A stretch of DNA of 36,562 nt from JANLQX01 sp031423635 (GTDB taxonomy: Bacteria > Actinomycetota > Acidimicrobiia > Acidimicrobiales > JANYDT01). The stretch is taken from positions 1-36,562 of the forward strand of contig JANPFX010000268.1 in NCBI GenBank assembly GCA_031423635.1. Reading direction: 5' to 3'. The position numbers were made by a program, and so were the translations under genes. The notes under the pieces were generated by a model, which ran no database searches, had not been told where the DNA came from, and worked only from the letters and a program-made list of their open reading frames with translations. Shown one piece after another: positions 23,326-33,461 of the stretch (positions are counted from its first letter, which is position 1; the number at the start of each line of letters is the position of its first letter).

Positions 23326-23351
23326 GTTTGGACCATCACGCGGGCGGGCAT
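23326..23351 (+). promoter_or_regulatory. Sigma-B/F-type promoter of the GH13 gene (leaderless)
   Basis: GTTT (23326-23329), 16 nt, GGGCAT (23346-23351), ending 9 nt before GTG 23361. It lies inside the longer frame starting at TTG 23328, which argues for the GTG start. Confidence 0.6.
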
Positions 23352-23360
23352 CTTGGGATC

Positions 23361-25049
<1,689 letters not shown>

Positions 25050-25109
25050 CCAGCGCTTTGCGTAGCCGACCTGACGACTGCACCGGATCGACGTCGCGTG
25101 GCCGCCATT

Positions 25110-25500
25110 GAGGTCGCATCACAGATCGACGGCATCGTCGCCCAGTGCCTCGCCACGATTCGGCACTGGGCCACCGGCATCGATGAGAGGTGATCGATGA
25201 GCATGTCGACGTCACGCTCCACATACGCAGCCCGCTCCGAGGTGAAGACGTGGAGGAGTTTGGTCGGCCTGATCGAACGACAACGTGTCGGTGAGCAACG
25301 CGTCACGGACCGGCGCGGCGTCGCGTAGACCGCGGGCTTGCTTGAGGAGCACGACGGCGTTGGCGTGGGTGGTGCGCAACCGATGCCGCAGCCAGGCCGT
25401 CGGAGTGCGAGCACCGTCGAGCACGTGGGCATCGTCCCGATCCCAGCAGATGATCGCGTCGAGCAGGTTCACCCGACCGATCTTCTGTGAGTGCCACAGG
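25110..25500 (-). pseudogene. Decayed DUF222/13E12-type HNH endonuclease remnant
   Basis: Two minus-strand frames carry consecutive pieces of a DUF222-like protein. The first reads DLWHSQKIGRVNLLDAIICWD, then DGARTPTAWLRHRLR, and ALLTDTLSFDQADQ, and ends near 25265. The second continues in another frame with FTSERAAYVERDVDMLIDHL and AQCRIVARHW. This shift, an upstream TAG, and the lack of any HNH catalytic domain mark it as a broken, truncated gene. DUF222 genes are multicopy and mobile in actinobacteria. The assignment is by pattern and needs a database check. Confidence 0.5.
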
Positions 25501-25510
25501 TCCTACACCG

Positions 25511-25868
25511 CGTCGCGGTGGTCAGCGGACGGAACTCCGCTGCGGAATCGAAACCGGATGCGCTGAGCATGTCGATATCTGCTTCGGTGAGAACCATTCG
25601 GTCTCATCGCAGACATCGGACTGGTGCATGCATCAACCATGGCAAACATATGTTTGTACGTCAACGGAGAAATGGAGGAACCCTCTTGCGGCGTCGAGGA
25701 GGTGATCCGTCGGTCGTTGAACGAGCACGGCCCCGATGACGACGCGGACGGTGGACCACGAGAAAGCCAAACGCGGGAGCCAACTTGGCGTGCGACGGTC
25801 GACCGCGAAGGCGGTAGGTTCATCAACGTTCGACGATTGTCGATCTATGGATCCCAGGGAGTTCCGTA
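25511..25868. other. Gene-poor stretch upstream of the arsenite permease
   Basis: I see no convincing gene; the short frames here overlap one another on both strands. It contains a perfect 14-bp palindrome at 25643-25656 and an inverted repeat (TCGAC, 4 nt, GTCGA) at 25830-25843 near the permease start, either of which could be a regulator site. On the minus strand a fragment starting MVLTEADIDMLSAS (near 25600) remains unassigned. Confidence 0.4.
25643..25656. promoter_or_regulatory. Perfect 14-bp palindrome, possible operator
   Basis: CAAACATATGTTTG is fully self-complementary and AT-rich in a GC-rich region. It lies about 215 bp upstream of the ACR3 gene. A metal-responsive repressor such as ArsR could use such a site, but no arsR gene is seen in the window. 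Confidence 0.35.
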
Positions 25869-26960
25869 ATGACCGAGGCCCAAAACACGGTTGCCCCGCA
25901 CGGGCGGTCGGTGTCAGATGGCCTCTCGCGCCTTGACCGGTTCCTGCCGTTGTGGATCGGCGCGGCGATGGTGACGGGCATCGTCCTGGGCCGGGTCTTC
26001 CCGGATCTCAACGACTCGCTGGATCGGGTGAAGATCGACACGGTGTCGTTGCCGATCGCCGTGGGTCTGCTGGCGATGATGTATCCGGTGCTGGCCAAGG
26101 TCCGATACCGCTCCATGGGAACCGTGTTGGCCGATCGCGGTTCACTGGTGATGTCGCTGGTTCTCAACTGGGTCATCGGTCCGGCGCTGATGTTCTCGCT
26201 TGCGTGGATCTTCCTGCCCGATCTACCGGAGTACCGCACCGGGCTCATCATCGTGGGTCTGGCGCGGTGCATCGCAATGGTGCTGATCTGGAACGACCTG
26301 GCCTGTGGTGATCGCGAACTGGCTGCCGTGCTCGTGGCGATTAACTCGGTCTTCCAGATCGCCGCGTATTCGCTACTCGGCTATTTCTACCTCGAACTGT
26401 TACCGGGTTGGCTGGGGCTCGATTCGAAGGGGATCGACGTCACCGTGTGGCAGATCGCCAAGTCGGTATTGATCTTCCTAGGCATCCCGCTTCTCGCCGG
26501 GTTTCTGACTCGCACCTTCGGAGAACGGGCGAAGGGTACCGAGTGGTACGAGCAGCGATTCCTGCCCCGCATCGGACCGGTTGCGCTCTACGGGCTGTTG
26601 TTCACGATCGTGATCCTCTTCGCGCTCCAAGGGGATCGCATCACGAACCAGCCGCTCGACGTCGCACGCATCGCCGTCCCCCTGCTGGTGTACTTCGCCA
26701 TCATGTGGTTCGGTGCGTTCTACGTCGGCCTGCGTCGCAACCTGCCGTACGAGCGAAATGCGTCGATCGCTTTCACCGCGGCCGGCAACAACTTCGAACT
26801 CGCCATCGCCGTTGCGATCGGCGTCTTCGGTGTGTCTTCGGGTCAGGCGTTGGCCGGGGTGGTGGGGCCGCTCATCGAAGTGCCGGTGCTCGTCGGCCTC
26901 GTCTACGTGGCGCTGTGGGCGCGCACCAGGTACTACTCGTCCGACGGTTCGGTCCGCTGA
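25869..26960 (+). CDS. acr3: ACR3-family arsenite efflux permease
   Basis: A 363-aa, ten-helix membrane protein of the ACR3 (ArsB in part of the literature) type. The conserved pair NWVIGPALMF and GLARCIAMVLIWNDLACGD is visible; the Cys in LARCIAMV is the essential thiol of the family. FTAAGNNFELAIAVAIGVFG is the second conserved half. It exports arsenite using the proton gradient. The ATG has GGAG 7 nt upstream. No arsR or arsC neighbour is present, which is unusual for this family. An inverted repeat and a palindrome upstream may be regulator sites. Confidence 0.92.
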   Translation: MTEAQNTVAPHGRSVSDGLSRLDRFLPLWIGAAMVTGIVLGRVFPDLNDSLDRVKIDTVSLPIAVGLLAMMYPVLAKVRYRSMGTVLADRGSLVMSLVLNWVIGPALMFSLAWIFLPDLPEYRTGLIIVGLARCIAMVLIWNDLACGDRELAAVLVAINSVFQIAAYSLLGYFYLELLPGWLGLDSKGIDVTVWQIAKSVLIFLGIPLLAGFLTRTFGERAKGTEWYEQRFLPRIGPVALYGLLFTIVILFALQGDRITNQPLDVARIAVPLLVYFAIMWFGAFYVGLRRNLPYERNASIAFTAAGNNFELAIAVAIGVFGVSSGQALAGVVGPLIEVPVLVGLVYVALWARTRYYSSDGSVR

Positions 26961-27212
26961 ACCTCCGACGTGGGCACCGCCCAGGCAGCACGGGCATCCC
27001 ACATGCTGGTCACAGGCATCCCGGATAGTGCATTTTCGGCGTCTACACCCGGTGTTTCGACCGGTGTGGGATGCCAAAACCAGCGAACGCAACGCCTACG
27101 TCATCGGCGAGCTTCGAGTCGTCGACCCACTTCCCTGAGGCATGTCAACCGTCACATCGACCTGTGGACTGCGGCTCGCCTGGGCCGGACCTCGCTACGA
27201 CCGCCGTTCGCT
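26961..27212. other. Gap between acr3 and the glycerophosphodiesterase gene
   Basis: No gene supported. One plus-strand frame, without a start codon after the acr3 stop, ends VFRPVWDAKTSERNAYVIGE and might be a remnant of something, but I cannot name it. Confidence 0.3.
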
Positions 27213-28112
27213 TCAGCGAGCGCCCCGCGTTCGGAGGATACCGATGAGCAGGTCGGGTCGTCTGGTGTAGATCCCGTCCACTCCGAGGTCGACCAGCTCC
27301 TCCATGTCCGCCGGGTCGTCGACGACCCACGTCAGGACCGCGGTGCCCATGCGATGGCTGAACGCCAGCGATTCCGCTGTCACCCGTCGAGAACCGTTGT
27401 CGGCCTTGAACCGGGGCTGGCTCACCAGTTGCGTGGAGCGGAAGGTACGGTCACCTGATTCTCTGGCTGCCCGGGCGGCACGCCGCTCGGCATCGGTTCC
27501 TGATGTCCGCAGGCCAGGGCATGTCCTGCGGAACTCCAGCACTTGCGCCGATCTGTCGACCCCCACATAGACATCGTCGACACGCCGCAGACGCGCAAGG
27601 AGCTCACAGACCGGTTTCACGGCGAGTGTTCGCTGATCTTTGAGGTCGAAGGTGACGAGGGTGGCCGGGAAACGCCGAAGGATGGCCTCGACACTCGGAA
27701 CCGTCAAACCCTTGCCTCGGAAAGGGTGTGTGTCATGACTGGTGAATCCCCACCCGGCATCGAGCGTGGACAATTCGGCGAACGGTGTCGTCGAAACCTT
27801 CCCGGGAGCGCCGGTCGTTCGACGGAGCGACGAATCGTGAAACGCCACGGGCACACCGTCGGCGGTGATCGAGACGTCAATATCGATCACGTCACCTCCC
27901 ATCGACATGCTTCTCTCGTACGCGTAGAGGGTGTTCTCGGGAAACAGTCCATCGCCACCACTGTGGGGAATGATGAGGGTCCTGCCGGTGCGGAACGGAT
28001 TGACGAGCGGGCGCGGGGTGGCGCGAGCTGCGATGTGTAGGGACACCGATGCGACCGTCGAGAGCGCAACGGCGAAGGAGATCATGCGGCGCAACTGCTG
28101 GCGTTCTTGCAT
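27213..28112 (-). CDS. Glycerophosphodiester phosphodiesterase
   Basis: A 299-aa protein with an N-terminal hydrophobic segment (MISFAVALSTVASVSLHIAA) that is a signal peptide or anchor, so it acts outside the membrane. The GDPD core: IPHSGGDGLFPENTLYAYE (His, Glu), GGDVIDIDVSITADGVPVAFHD, TFDLKD, and VDGIYTRRPDLLI at the end. The first motif has HSGG where HRG is more common. It hydrolyses glycerophosphodiesters to glycerol-3-phosphate and an alcohol. ATG 28112 has AAAGGAG upstream. No stress-type promoter is seen. Confidence 0.88.
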   Translation of the reverse strand: MQERQQLRRMISFAVALSTVASVSLHIAARATPRPLVNPFRTGRTLIIPHSGGDGLFPENTLYAYERSMSMGGDVIDIDVSITADGVPVAFHDSSLRRTTGAPGKVSTTPFAELSTLDAGWGFTSHDTHPFRGKGLTVPSVEAILRRFPATLVTFDLKDQRTLAVKPVCELLARLRRVDDVYVGVDRSAQVLEFRRTCPGLRTSGTDAERRAARAARESGDRTFRSTQLVSQPRFKADNGSRRVTAESLAFSHRMGTAVLTWVVDDPADMEELVDLGVDGIYTRRPDLLIGILRTRGAR

Positions 28113-28321
28113 GCCACTCCTTTCCGTCGCATGTCTACGTCACGTACGGTCGTTTCGTTCATTGTTCGCCAAACGAGGCCTGCGGACGCCTCGGGGGAAC
28201 GTGCCGACGCGTACTTGAGCGGGAAGGTCGACCCCTTTCATCCAGACCTCACGTCGATTCGGCAAAGGTTGGAGTCCGCCGCTGTACGTTTGCCGACGGC
28301 GGTACTCACGCCGGAGGGTCT

Positions 28322-29233
28322 ATGGCGGAAAGCGAGTCGAAAGATCCGGCACCGGCCGAATCCTCGCGGGCGGGCGCTCGGGCAGTGCTCGGGGACCGAC
28401 GGGTGCTTGCCGCCGCCGCGTTGGTTGTCGTCTTCGTGGTTTTCTGGCTCCTTCGCTCTCCTGCACCCGATCGGCCCTCTCGCGAAGAGGTGTCCGGCAT
28501 CGTCACGAAGGCCGTCGGCGCCGCGGTGTCCGACCTGAAGGACGAAATGGCGTCGGCGCCGGCTACGTCCGCGCTGGCGTTCCGCCGCGTGCTTCCGTCG
28601 GTGGTGTTCATCACGACCGACGAGACGGCGAAGCCGGAAACGGCCGATGGCAGCTCGGACTCCACCGCTCTCCCGAAGGATGATCCGGCACCGGATGCCG
28701 AGCGCACCGGCGGCCTCGGCGCCGGCGTGATCATCAACGCGGACGGCGCCATCCTGACCGCCAACCATGTTGTGTCGGGAGCGAAGGTCATCACGGTGAC
28801 CTTCGCCGACGGCACGTCGAGCTCCGCATCGATCGTGTCCGCCGAGCCGGAGCGCGACATCGCCGTTCTGCAGCCGGATCGCAAGCCCGAGGTCGTGGTG
28901 CCGGCGGTGATGGGTGGTGGCGTCAAGGTCGGCGACGAGGCCTACGTGATCGGGCATCCCCTCGGACTCGGGGATTCGATGAGCGCGGGCGTCATCTCCG
29001 GTCTCGGCCGGTCGGTCCCGACCGAGGACGGTACCGTTCTGAAGGGCCTCATCCAGTTCGACGCCGCCGTGAATCCCGGCAACTCGGGTGGGCCGCTGCT
29101 GAATCGCAACGGTCAGGTCGTCGGCATCGTCACCGCCCTCGCCAACCCGTCCAAGCAGGGATTCTTCGTCGGCATCGGGTTCGCCGTGCCGATCGATCAG
29201 GCCGGTGGCAGCGCTGGAGGGCCCCCGAAGTAA
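28322..29233 (+). CDS. Membrane-anchored S1C (HtrA-like) serine protease without PDZ
   Basis: A 303-aa protein: cytosolic N terminus, one transmembrane helix (about 32-47, AAAALVVVFVVFWLL), a linker, then a trypsin-like protease domain outside the cell. Triad: His in LTANHVV, Asp in ERDIAVL, Ser in NPGNSGGPLL. It ends right after the protease fold (FAVPIDQAGG) with no PDZ domain, unlike DegP/HtrA. ATG 28322 has GGAGGG 3 nt upstream; the longer frame from 28049 lacks this. It lies 102 nt upstream of the MoxR operon and may be cotranscribed. An envelope quality-control role is inferred. Confidence 0.88.
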   Translation: MAESESKDPAPAESSRAGARAVLGDRRVLAAAALVVVFVVFWLLRSPAPDRPSREEVSGIVTKAVGAAVSDLKDEMASAPATSALAFRRVLPSVVFITTDETAKPETADGSSDSTALPKDDPAPDAERTGGLGAGVIINADGAILTANHVVSGAKVITVTFADGTSSSASIVSAEPERDIAVLQPDRKPEVVVPAVMGGGVKVGDEAYVIGHPLGLGDSMSAGVISGLGRSVPTEDGTVLKGLIQFDAAVNPGNSGGPLLNRNGQVVGIVTALANPSKQGFFVGIGFAVPIDQAGGSAGGPPK

Positions 29234-29259
29234 GAGGCCGTGACGAGGCCGTCCGCAAC

Positions 29260-29309
29260 CGTACGAACACCGCAGCACCGCACGAACACCGCAGCACCGC
29301 ACGATCACC
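29260..29309. repeat. Tandem repeat of 19 bp (2.6 copies)
   Basis: Two copies of CGYACGAACACCGCAGCAC (29260-29278 and 29279-29297) plus a partial third copy (CGCACGATCACC). They are in the leader of the MoxR gene. This could be polymerase slippage or a protein-binding array. Confidence 0.8.
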
Positions 29310-29335
29310 AACCCCGATGACGAGGAGCAGCACCG

Positions 29336-30376
29336 ATGCACGAATGGTCTCCGGAGACGAAGATGCTTGAACAGATCGCCTATCAGGTGAAGAAGGTGAT
29401 CGTCGGCCAGGACGGCCTGATCGAGCGCCTGCTCGTCGCTCTCCTTGCTCGCGGACACGTTCTCGTCGAAGGTGTTCCCGGCCTCGCCAAGACCATGGCG
29501 ATCAAGACGCTGGCGCAATCGATTGGTGGACAGTTCCAGCGCATCCAGTTCACGCCCGACCTCGTTCCGGCGGACCTGATCGGCACCCGGATCTACAACC
29601 AGAAAACGGGCGACTTCCAAACCTCGCTCGGCCCGGTGTTCGCCAACCTGTTGCTCGCCGACGAGATCAACCGCGCCCCGGCCAAGGTCCAGAGCGCGCT
29701 CCTCGAAGTCATGCAGGAGCGCCAGGTGACCATCGGCCGCGAGTCGCACCCGGTCCCGGACCCGTTTCTGGTGATGGCCACCCAGAACCCGATTGAGTCC
29801 GAGGGTACCTACCAATTGCCCGAAGCGCAGCTCGACCGGTTCATGCTGAAGGTCCTCGTCGGGTATCCGAGCCCGACCGAGGAATTCGTGATCGTCGAAC
29901 GGATGACGAATCCGATGGAACCGACAGTTCCGGTGATCGACGTCGATCAGCTCCGGGTGCTCCAGCAGGCGACCGCCGACGTCTATGTCGACCCGTCGCT
30001 GATCGAATACTCCGTGAAGATCGCAACCGCGACCCGCGATCTCGGCTCCGTCGGTTTGAGGGATCAGACCCGCTACGTGACCTTCGGGGCGAGCCCGCGT
30101 GCGTCGATCAACATGATCCTTGCGGCGAAGGCCCTTGCGGTCATCCGGGGTCGTGACTACGCGATCCCCGAAGACGTGCGTGAGCTTGCGCTCGACGTCC
30201 TGCGACACCGCGTGGTGCTGTCCTACGAGGCGCTCTCCGAGGACCTCCGGCCCGATGATGTCCTGACCAAGGTGCTGGCGGCCATCCGCGTACCCGACAC
30301 GCCGACGCAGCCGCGGCGGCCCCGACCATCGGACCGGAGCGGTGATGGCACCGGTTGGGCTCCCGCCAACACCTGA
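29336..30376 (+). CDS. MoxR-family AAA+ ATPase
   Basis: A 346-aa AAA+ ATPase: Walker A VEGVPGLAKT, Walker B LLADEINRAPAK, sensor I ATQNPIES, then the C-terminal lid (TFGASPRASINM). MoxR proteins work as chaperones that load cofactors into or activate VWA-domain partners, which are encoded just downstream. ATG has GGAG 9 nt upstream. It is coupled to the DUF58 gene by a 35-nt overlap. Confidence 0.93.
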   Translation: MHEWSPETKMLEQIAYQVKKVIVGQDGLIERLLVALLARGHVLVEGVPGLAKTMAIKTLAQSIGGQFQRIQFTPDLVPADLIGTRIYNQKTGDFQTSLGPVFANLLLADEINRAPAKVQSALLEVMQERQVTIGRESHPVPDPFLVMATQNPIESEGTYQLPEAQLDRFMLKVLVGYPSPTEEFVIVERMTNPMEPTVPVIDVDQLRVLQQATADVYVDPSLIEYSVKIATATRDLGSVGLRDQTRYVTFGASPRASINMILAAKALAVIRGRDYAIPEDVRELALDVLRHRVVLSYEALSEDLRPDDVLTKVLAAIRVPDTPTQPRRPRPSDRSGDGTGWAPANT

Positions 30377-31241
30377 GTCGGTTCTCCGCCGCATCGAGTG
30401 GAAGGTGATCCGCCGGCTCGACGGCCGGCTGCAGGGCGACTTCCGCACCCTCCTGCACGGCTCCGGGGTCGACGTCGCCGATCTGCGAGAGTACGAGCCG
30501 GGTGACGATGTCCGCCACATCGACTGGAACGTCACGGCCCGCATGGAGATCCCGCACGTGCGGACCTTCCTCGAAGACCGCGAGCTCACCGCATGGCTCC
30601 TCCTCGATCGGTCAGCTTCGATGGCCTTTGGCCCCACCGATCGCCCGAAGGGCCTCGTGCTCGTCGAGATGGCAACCACGCTGGCGCGGTTGCTGAGCCG
30701 AGGCGGCAACCTCGTCGGCGCCGTGCTGTTCAACAACACCGTCGAGATGACCATCGCTCCACGGACCGGTCGCAACAACGTCCTCCGACTGGCCCGGGAA
30801 CTGCTGAAGCCGACCCTGCCCACGGGAACCACCACCAATCTTGCCGATCTCCTGAACGTAGGCGCACGTATGATCCGTCGGCGCTCGCTGGTCGTGATCG
30901 CCTCCGACTTCATCAGCGAACCGGGATGGGAGCAGCCGCTGGCTCGTCTGGCCCGACGGCACGAGGTGATCGCTCTTCGGTTGTCCGATCCGCGGGAATC
31001 AGAGCTGCCCGATGCCGGCTTTCTGGTCATCGAGGATGCCGAAACCGGTGAGCTGGTCTCGGTCGACACGAGTGATCCGGAGTTCCGCCGCCGCTTCGCC
31101 CTCGTCACCGGCGAGCGCGATGCCGGGATCCGGGCGGCGGCCAAGAGTGCCGGTGTCGATCTGCACGTCGTCTCCACCGAGGACGATCTCGTCGCTGTGC
31201 TCGTTCGGATCATCGAGCTCCGACGCCGCCGGAGGCGCTGA
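30342..31241 (+). CDS. DUF58 domain protein
   Basis: A 299-aa cytosolic protein with the DUF58 signature REYEPGDDVRHIDWNVTARM and a VWA-like fold (LLLDRSASMAFG with a MIDAS-like DxSxS). DUF58 proteins are the usual partner of MoxR in these operons. GTG 30342 overlaps moxR; ATG 30345 directly after it is as likely, with GGAG upstream. Its stop overlaps the next ATG as TGATG. Confidence 0.9.
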   Translation: MMAPVGLPPTPESVLRRIEWKVIRRLDGRLQGDFRTLLHGSGVDVADLREYEPGDDVRHIDWNVTARMEIPHVRTFLEDRELTAWLLLDRSASMAFGPTDRPKGLVLVEMATTLARLLSRGGNLVGAVLFNNTVEMTIAPRTGRNNVLRLARELLKPTLPTGTTTNLADLLNVGARMIRRRSLVVIASDFISEPGWEQPLARLARRHEVIALRLSDPRESELPDAGFLVIEDAETGELVSVDTSDPEFRRRFALVTGERDAGIRAAAKSAGVDLHVVSTEDDLVAVLVRIIELRRRRRR

Positions 31242-32305
31242 TGAAGTTCGTGTGGCCTCCGGCGCTCCTGTTGCTCCTCGTCGTCCCGGCGCTCGTCGCC
31301 GGCTATCTAGCCCTCCTTCGCCTCCGTGGCCGTCGGGTCGCCGAGCTCGCGGCTAAGGGATTCGTCGCCTCGCCGTCGACGCAACGGCTTCGTCGGCTGC
31401 GCCACGTTCCGTACATCCTGTTCGTTCTCGGGTTGACCGTGATGATCGTCGGAGCGGCACGACCGCGGACGAAGATCACCGTCCCTCGTCGTGAAGGTAC
31501 CGTCATCCTCGCCTTCGACGTGTCGAACAGTATGCGCGCGAAGGATCTGAAGCCGTCTCGAATGGAGGCGGCGAAAGAAGCGGCTCGTGCGTTCGTGGCC
31601 GAACAGCCTTCTTCCATCCGCATCGGCGTCGTTGCGTTCAGTGATGGCGCGGTGCTGACCCAGCAGCCGACGACGGACCGCCGTGCCGTGCTCCAGGCGA
31701 TACGGCGATTGACGCCAGGGGGCGGAACGTCTCTCGGCCAGGGGATGTACGCGTCCCTCCAAGCCATCGCCGGAAAGTCGCTCAAACCAATGCTTCCGGC
31801 CGCCCCGGGCCCCCGATCGACGGACACCGCATCGCCCGACACGGTGCCGTCGGGTTCGGCCAATCCTGACGACGTTGCCCCGGGCAGTATCGACAGCGTC
31901 GACATCGGCTACTTCGGCTCGGGGGCGATCGTGTTGCTCTCCGATGGAGAGAACACCGATGAACTCGACCCGATGGCAGTGGCGAAACTGGCGTCGACGG
32001 CGGGGGTCAAGATCTATCCGGTCGGGGTCGGCTCCTCGGAGGAGACGGTCGTCGAGCTCAACGGCTTCCAGTTCGCCACGTCCCTCGACGAGGCAGCGCT
32101 CCAGGGTATTTCGGACATCACCGACGGCACGTACTTCCGAGCCGAGAGTGCAGCCTCGCTCTCGAGCATCTACAGGTCGATCGATCTCGAGTGGCGCCGC
32201 GAGTCGGAGTTCACCGAGATCACCGCGTTGGTCGCGGCAGCAGGTGCGGCGCTGCTGACGATCGGCGCCGCGCTCTCGCTGCTCTGGATAGGGAGGCTGG
32301 TCTGA
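31241..32305 (+). CDS. VWA-domain membrane protein (BatA-like)
   Basis: A 354-aa protein: two N-terminal transmembrane helices (about 3-24 and 57-76), a VWA domain (AFDVSNSMRAKDL carries the metal-binding DxSxS; LLSDGENTDEL follows), and a C-terminal helix. A low-complexity Pro/Ser/Asp insert (about 185-222) lies inside the VWA domain. The layout matches BatA/BatB. It is coupled to both neighbours by TGATG overlaps. Confidence 0.88.
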   Translation: MKFVWPPALLLLLVVPALVAGYLALLRLRGRRVAELAAKGFVASPSTQRLRRLRHVPYILFVLGLTVMIVGAARPRTKITVPRREGTVILAFDVSNSMRAKDLKPSRMEAAKEAARAFVAEQPSSIRIGVVAFSDGAVLTQQPTTDRRAVLQAIRRLTPGGGTSLGQGMYASLQAIAGKSLKPMLPAAPGPRSTDTASPDTVPSGSANPDDVAPGSIDSVDIGYFGSGAIVLLSDGENTDELDPMAVAKLASTAGVKIYPVGVGSSEETVVELNGFQFATSLDEAALQGISDITDGTYFRAESAASLSSIYRSIDLEWRRESEFTEITALVAAAGAALLTIGAALSLLWIGRLV

Positions 32306-33444
32306 TGAGTTTTCGCTGGCCACTGGCGCTCGCCAGCCTTGTTGTCGCTCCGCTGCTTCTCGTTGCTTATCTCCTTCAGCTTCGCCGGAAGCGGCGCGGC
32401 GCCGTCGTCTTCTCCAGCGTGGCACTGGTCCGCGCCGCGATGCCGAAGCGGACCGCGTGGAAGCGCCACGTGCCGGCCGCGTTGTTCCTCCTCGGGCTCA
32501 CGTCGCTCGGGGTTGCGTCCGCTCGGCCGCAGGCCTCCGCCAAGGTTGCGGTTTCCCGCACGACGATCATGTTGGCCCTCGACGTCTCGCGTTCGATGTG
32601 CTCGACCGACGTACTTCCGAACCGGTTGACCGTCGCCCAGGAGGCTGCTCGATCGTTCGTGAAGAGCCAGCCCAAAGGAACCCGGATCGGCCTTGTCGAG
32701 TTCGCCGGCTTCGCGACGGTCGTCGTCGAACCGGCGACGGATCGAGACCAACTGCTCGAGGCAATCGACGGTCTCACGACGGCGCGCGGCACGGCGATCG
32801 GTTCGGCGATCGTTCGCTCCATCGATGTGATCTCCTCGATCAACCCCCAGGTAGCCCCGGTCGACTCCTCGGTGGAATCGGGGGCCGGGGATTCGTTCCC
32901 CGGGTTCGACCCGAGGACGGGGGAGCCGCTCGAGCCCGCTCCTGTTCTGCCCGCTGGTCCGGCGCCGAAGGAGGGCTACGTCTCGGACATCATCGTCCTG
33001 CTCACCGACGGAACGAACACCCGTGGGATCGCCCCCGTCGACGCCGCCAAGCAAGCGTCCGATCGACGGGTGCGGGTCTACACGATCGGATTCGGAACAT
33101 CGAACCCGACCGACATGGTGTGCACCGCCTCACAACTCGGCGGAGACTCGCTTTTCGACCAACCGACGTTCGGTGCCGGAGGTTATGGGACGCCGCCGGC
33201 GAATGTGCTTCGGCAGCTTCTGGTCGCCGACGAAGGCGCGCTCCAATCCGTCGCCAACCTCACCGGTGGCGCCTTTTACCGGGCAGAGGACGCTGACCAG
33301 CTCCGTGGCGTGTTCACGAAGCTCCCCAAAGACGTCGAGCTGCAAAGCCGACAGGTCGAGCTCAGCGTCGGGTTCCTCGGCGTCGGTGCGCTCCTCGCCC
33401 TCGTCGCCATGGTCCTTTCACTCCGCTGGAACCGCGGCCCCTGA
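32305..33444 (+). CDS. VWA-domain membrane protein (BatB-like paralogue)
   Basis: A 379-aa paralogue of the preceding gene, with the same layout: N-terminal helices, VWA domain with LALDVSRSMCSTDV and VLLTDGTNTRG, C-terminal helix. It too has a low-complexity insert (about 180-225) inside the VWA domain. ATG 32305 overlaps the previous stop as TGATG, so longer frames from 32191 are rejected. Confidence 0.88.
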   Translation: MSFRWPLALASLVVAPLLLVAYLLQLRRKRRGAVVFSSVALVRAAMPKRTAWKRHVPAALFLLGLTSLGVASARPQASAKVAVSRTTIMLALDVSRSMCSTDVLPNRLTVAQEAARSFVKSQPKGTRIGLVEFAGFATVVVEPATDRDQLLEAIDGLTTARGTAIGSAIVRSIDVISSINPQVAPVDSSVESGAGDSFPGFDPRTGEPLEPAPVLPAGPAPKEGYVSDIIVLLTDGTNTRGIAPVDAAKQASDRRVRVYTIGFGTSNPTDMVCTASQLGGDSLFDQPTFGAGGYGTPPANVLRQLLVADEGALQSVANLTGGAFYRAEDADQLRGVFTKLPKDVELQSRQVELSVGFLGVGALLALVAMVLSLRWNRGP

Positions 33445-33461
33445 ATGATCTCGCAGAGCCC

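Noticed and set aside
25624..25869. An 81-codon frame upstream of acr3 as a possible regulator
   Set aside because: No helix-turn-helix or metal-binding Cys pattern of ArsR; it overlaps a palindrome and other frames.
28238..31213. A 991-codon open frame on the minus strand
   Set aside because: It lies antisense to the S1C protease, MoxR and DUF58 genes, which have clear motifs. Its product is Arg/Ser/Gly-rich with no domain; long antisense frames are normal in GC-rich coding DNA.
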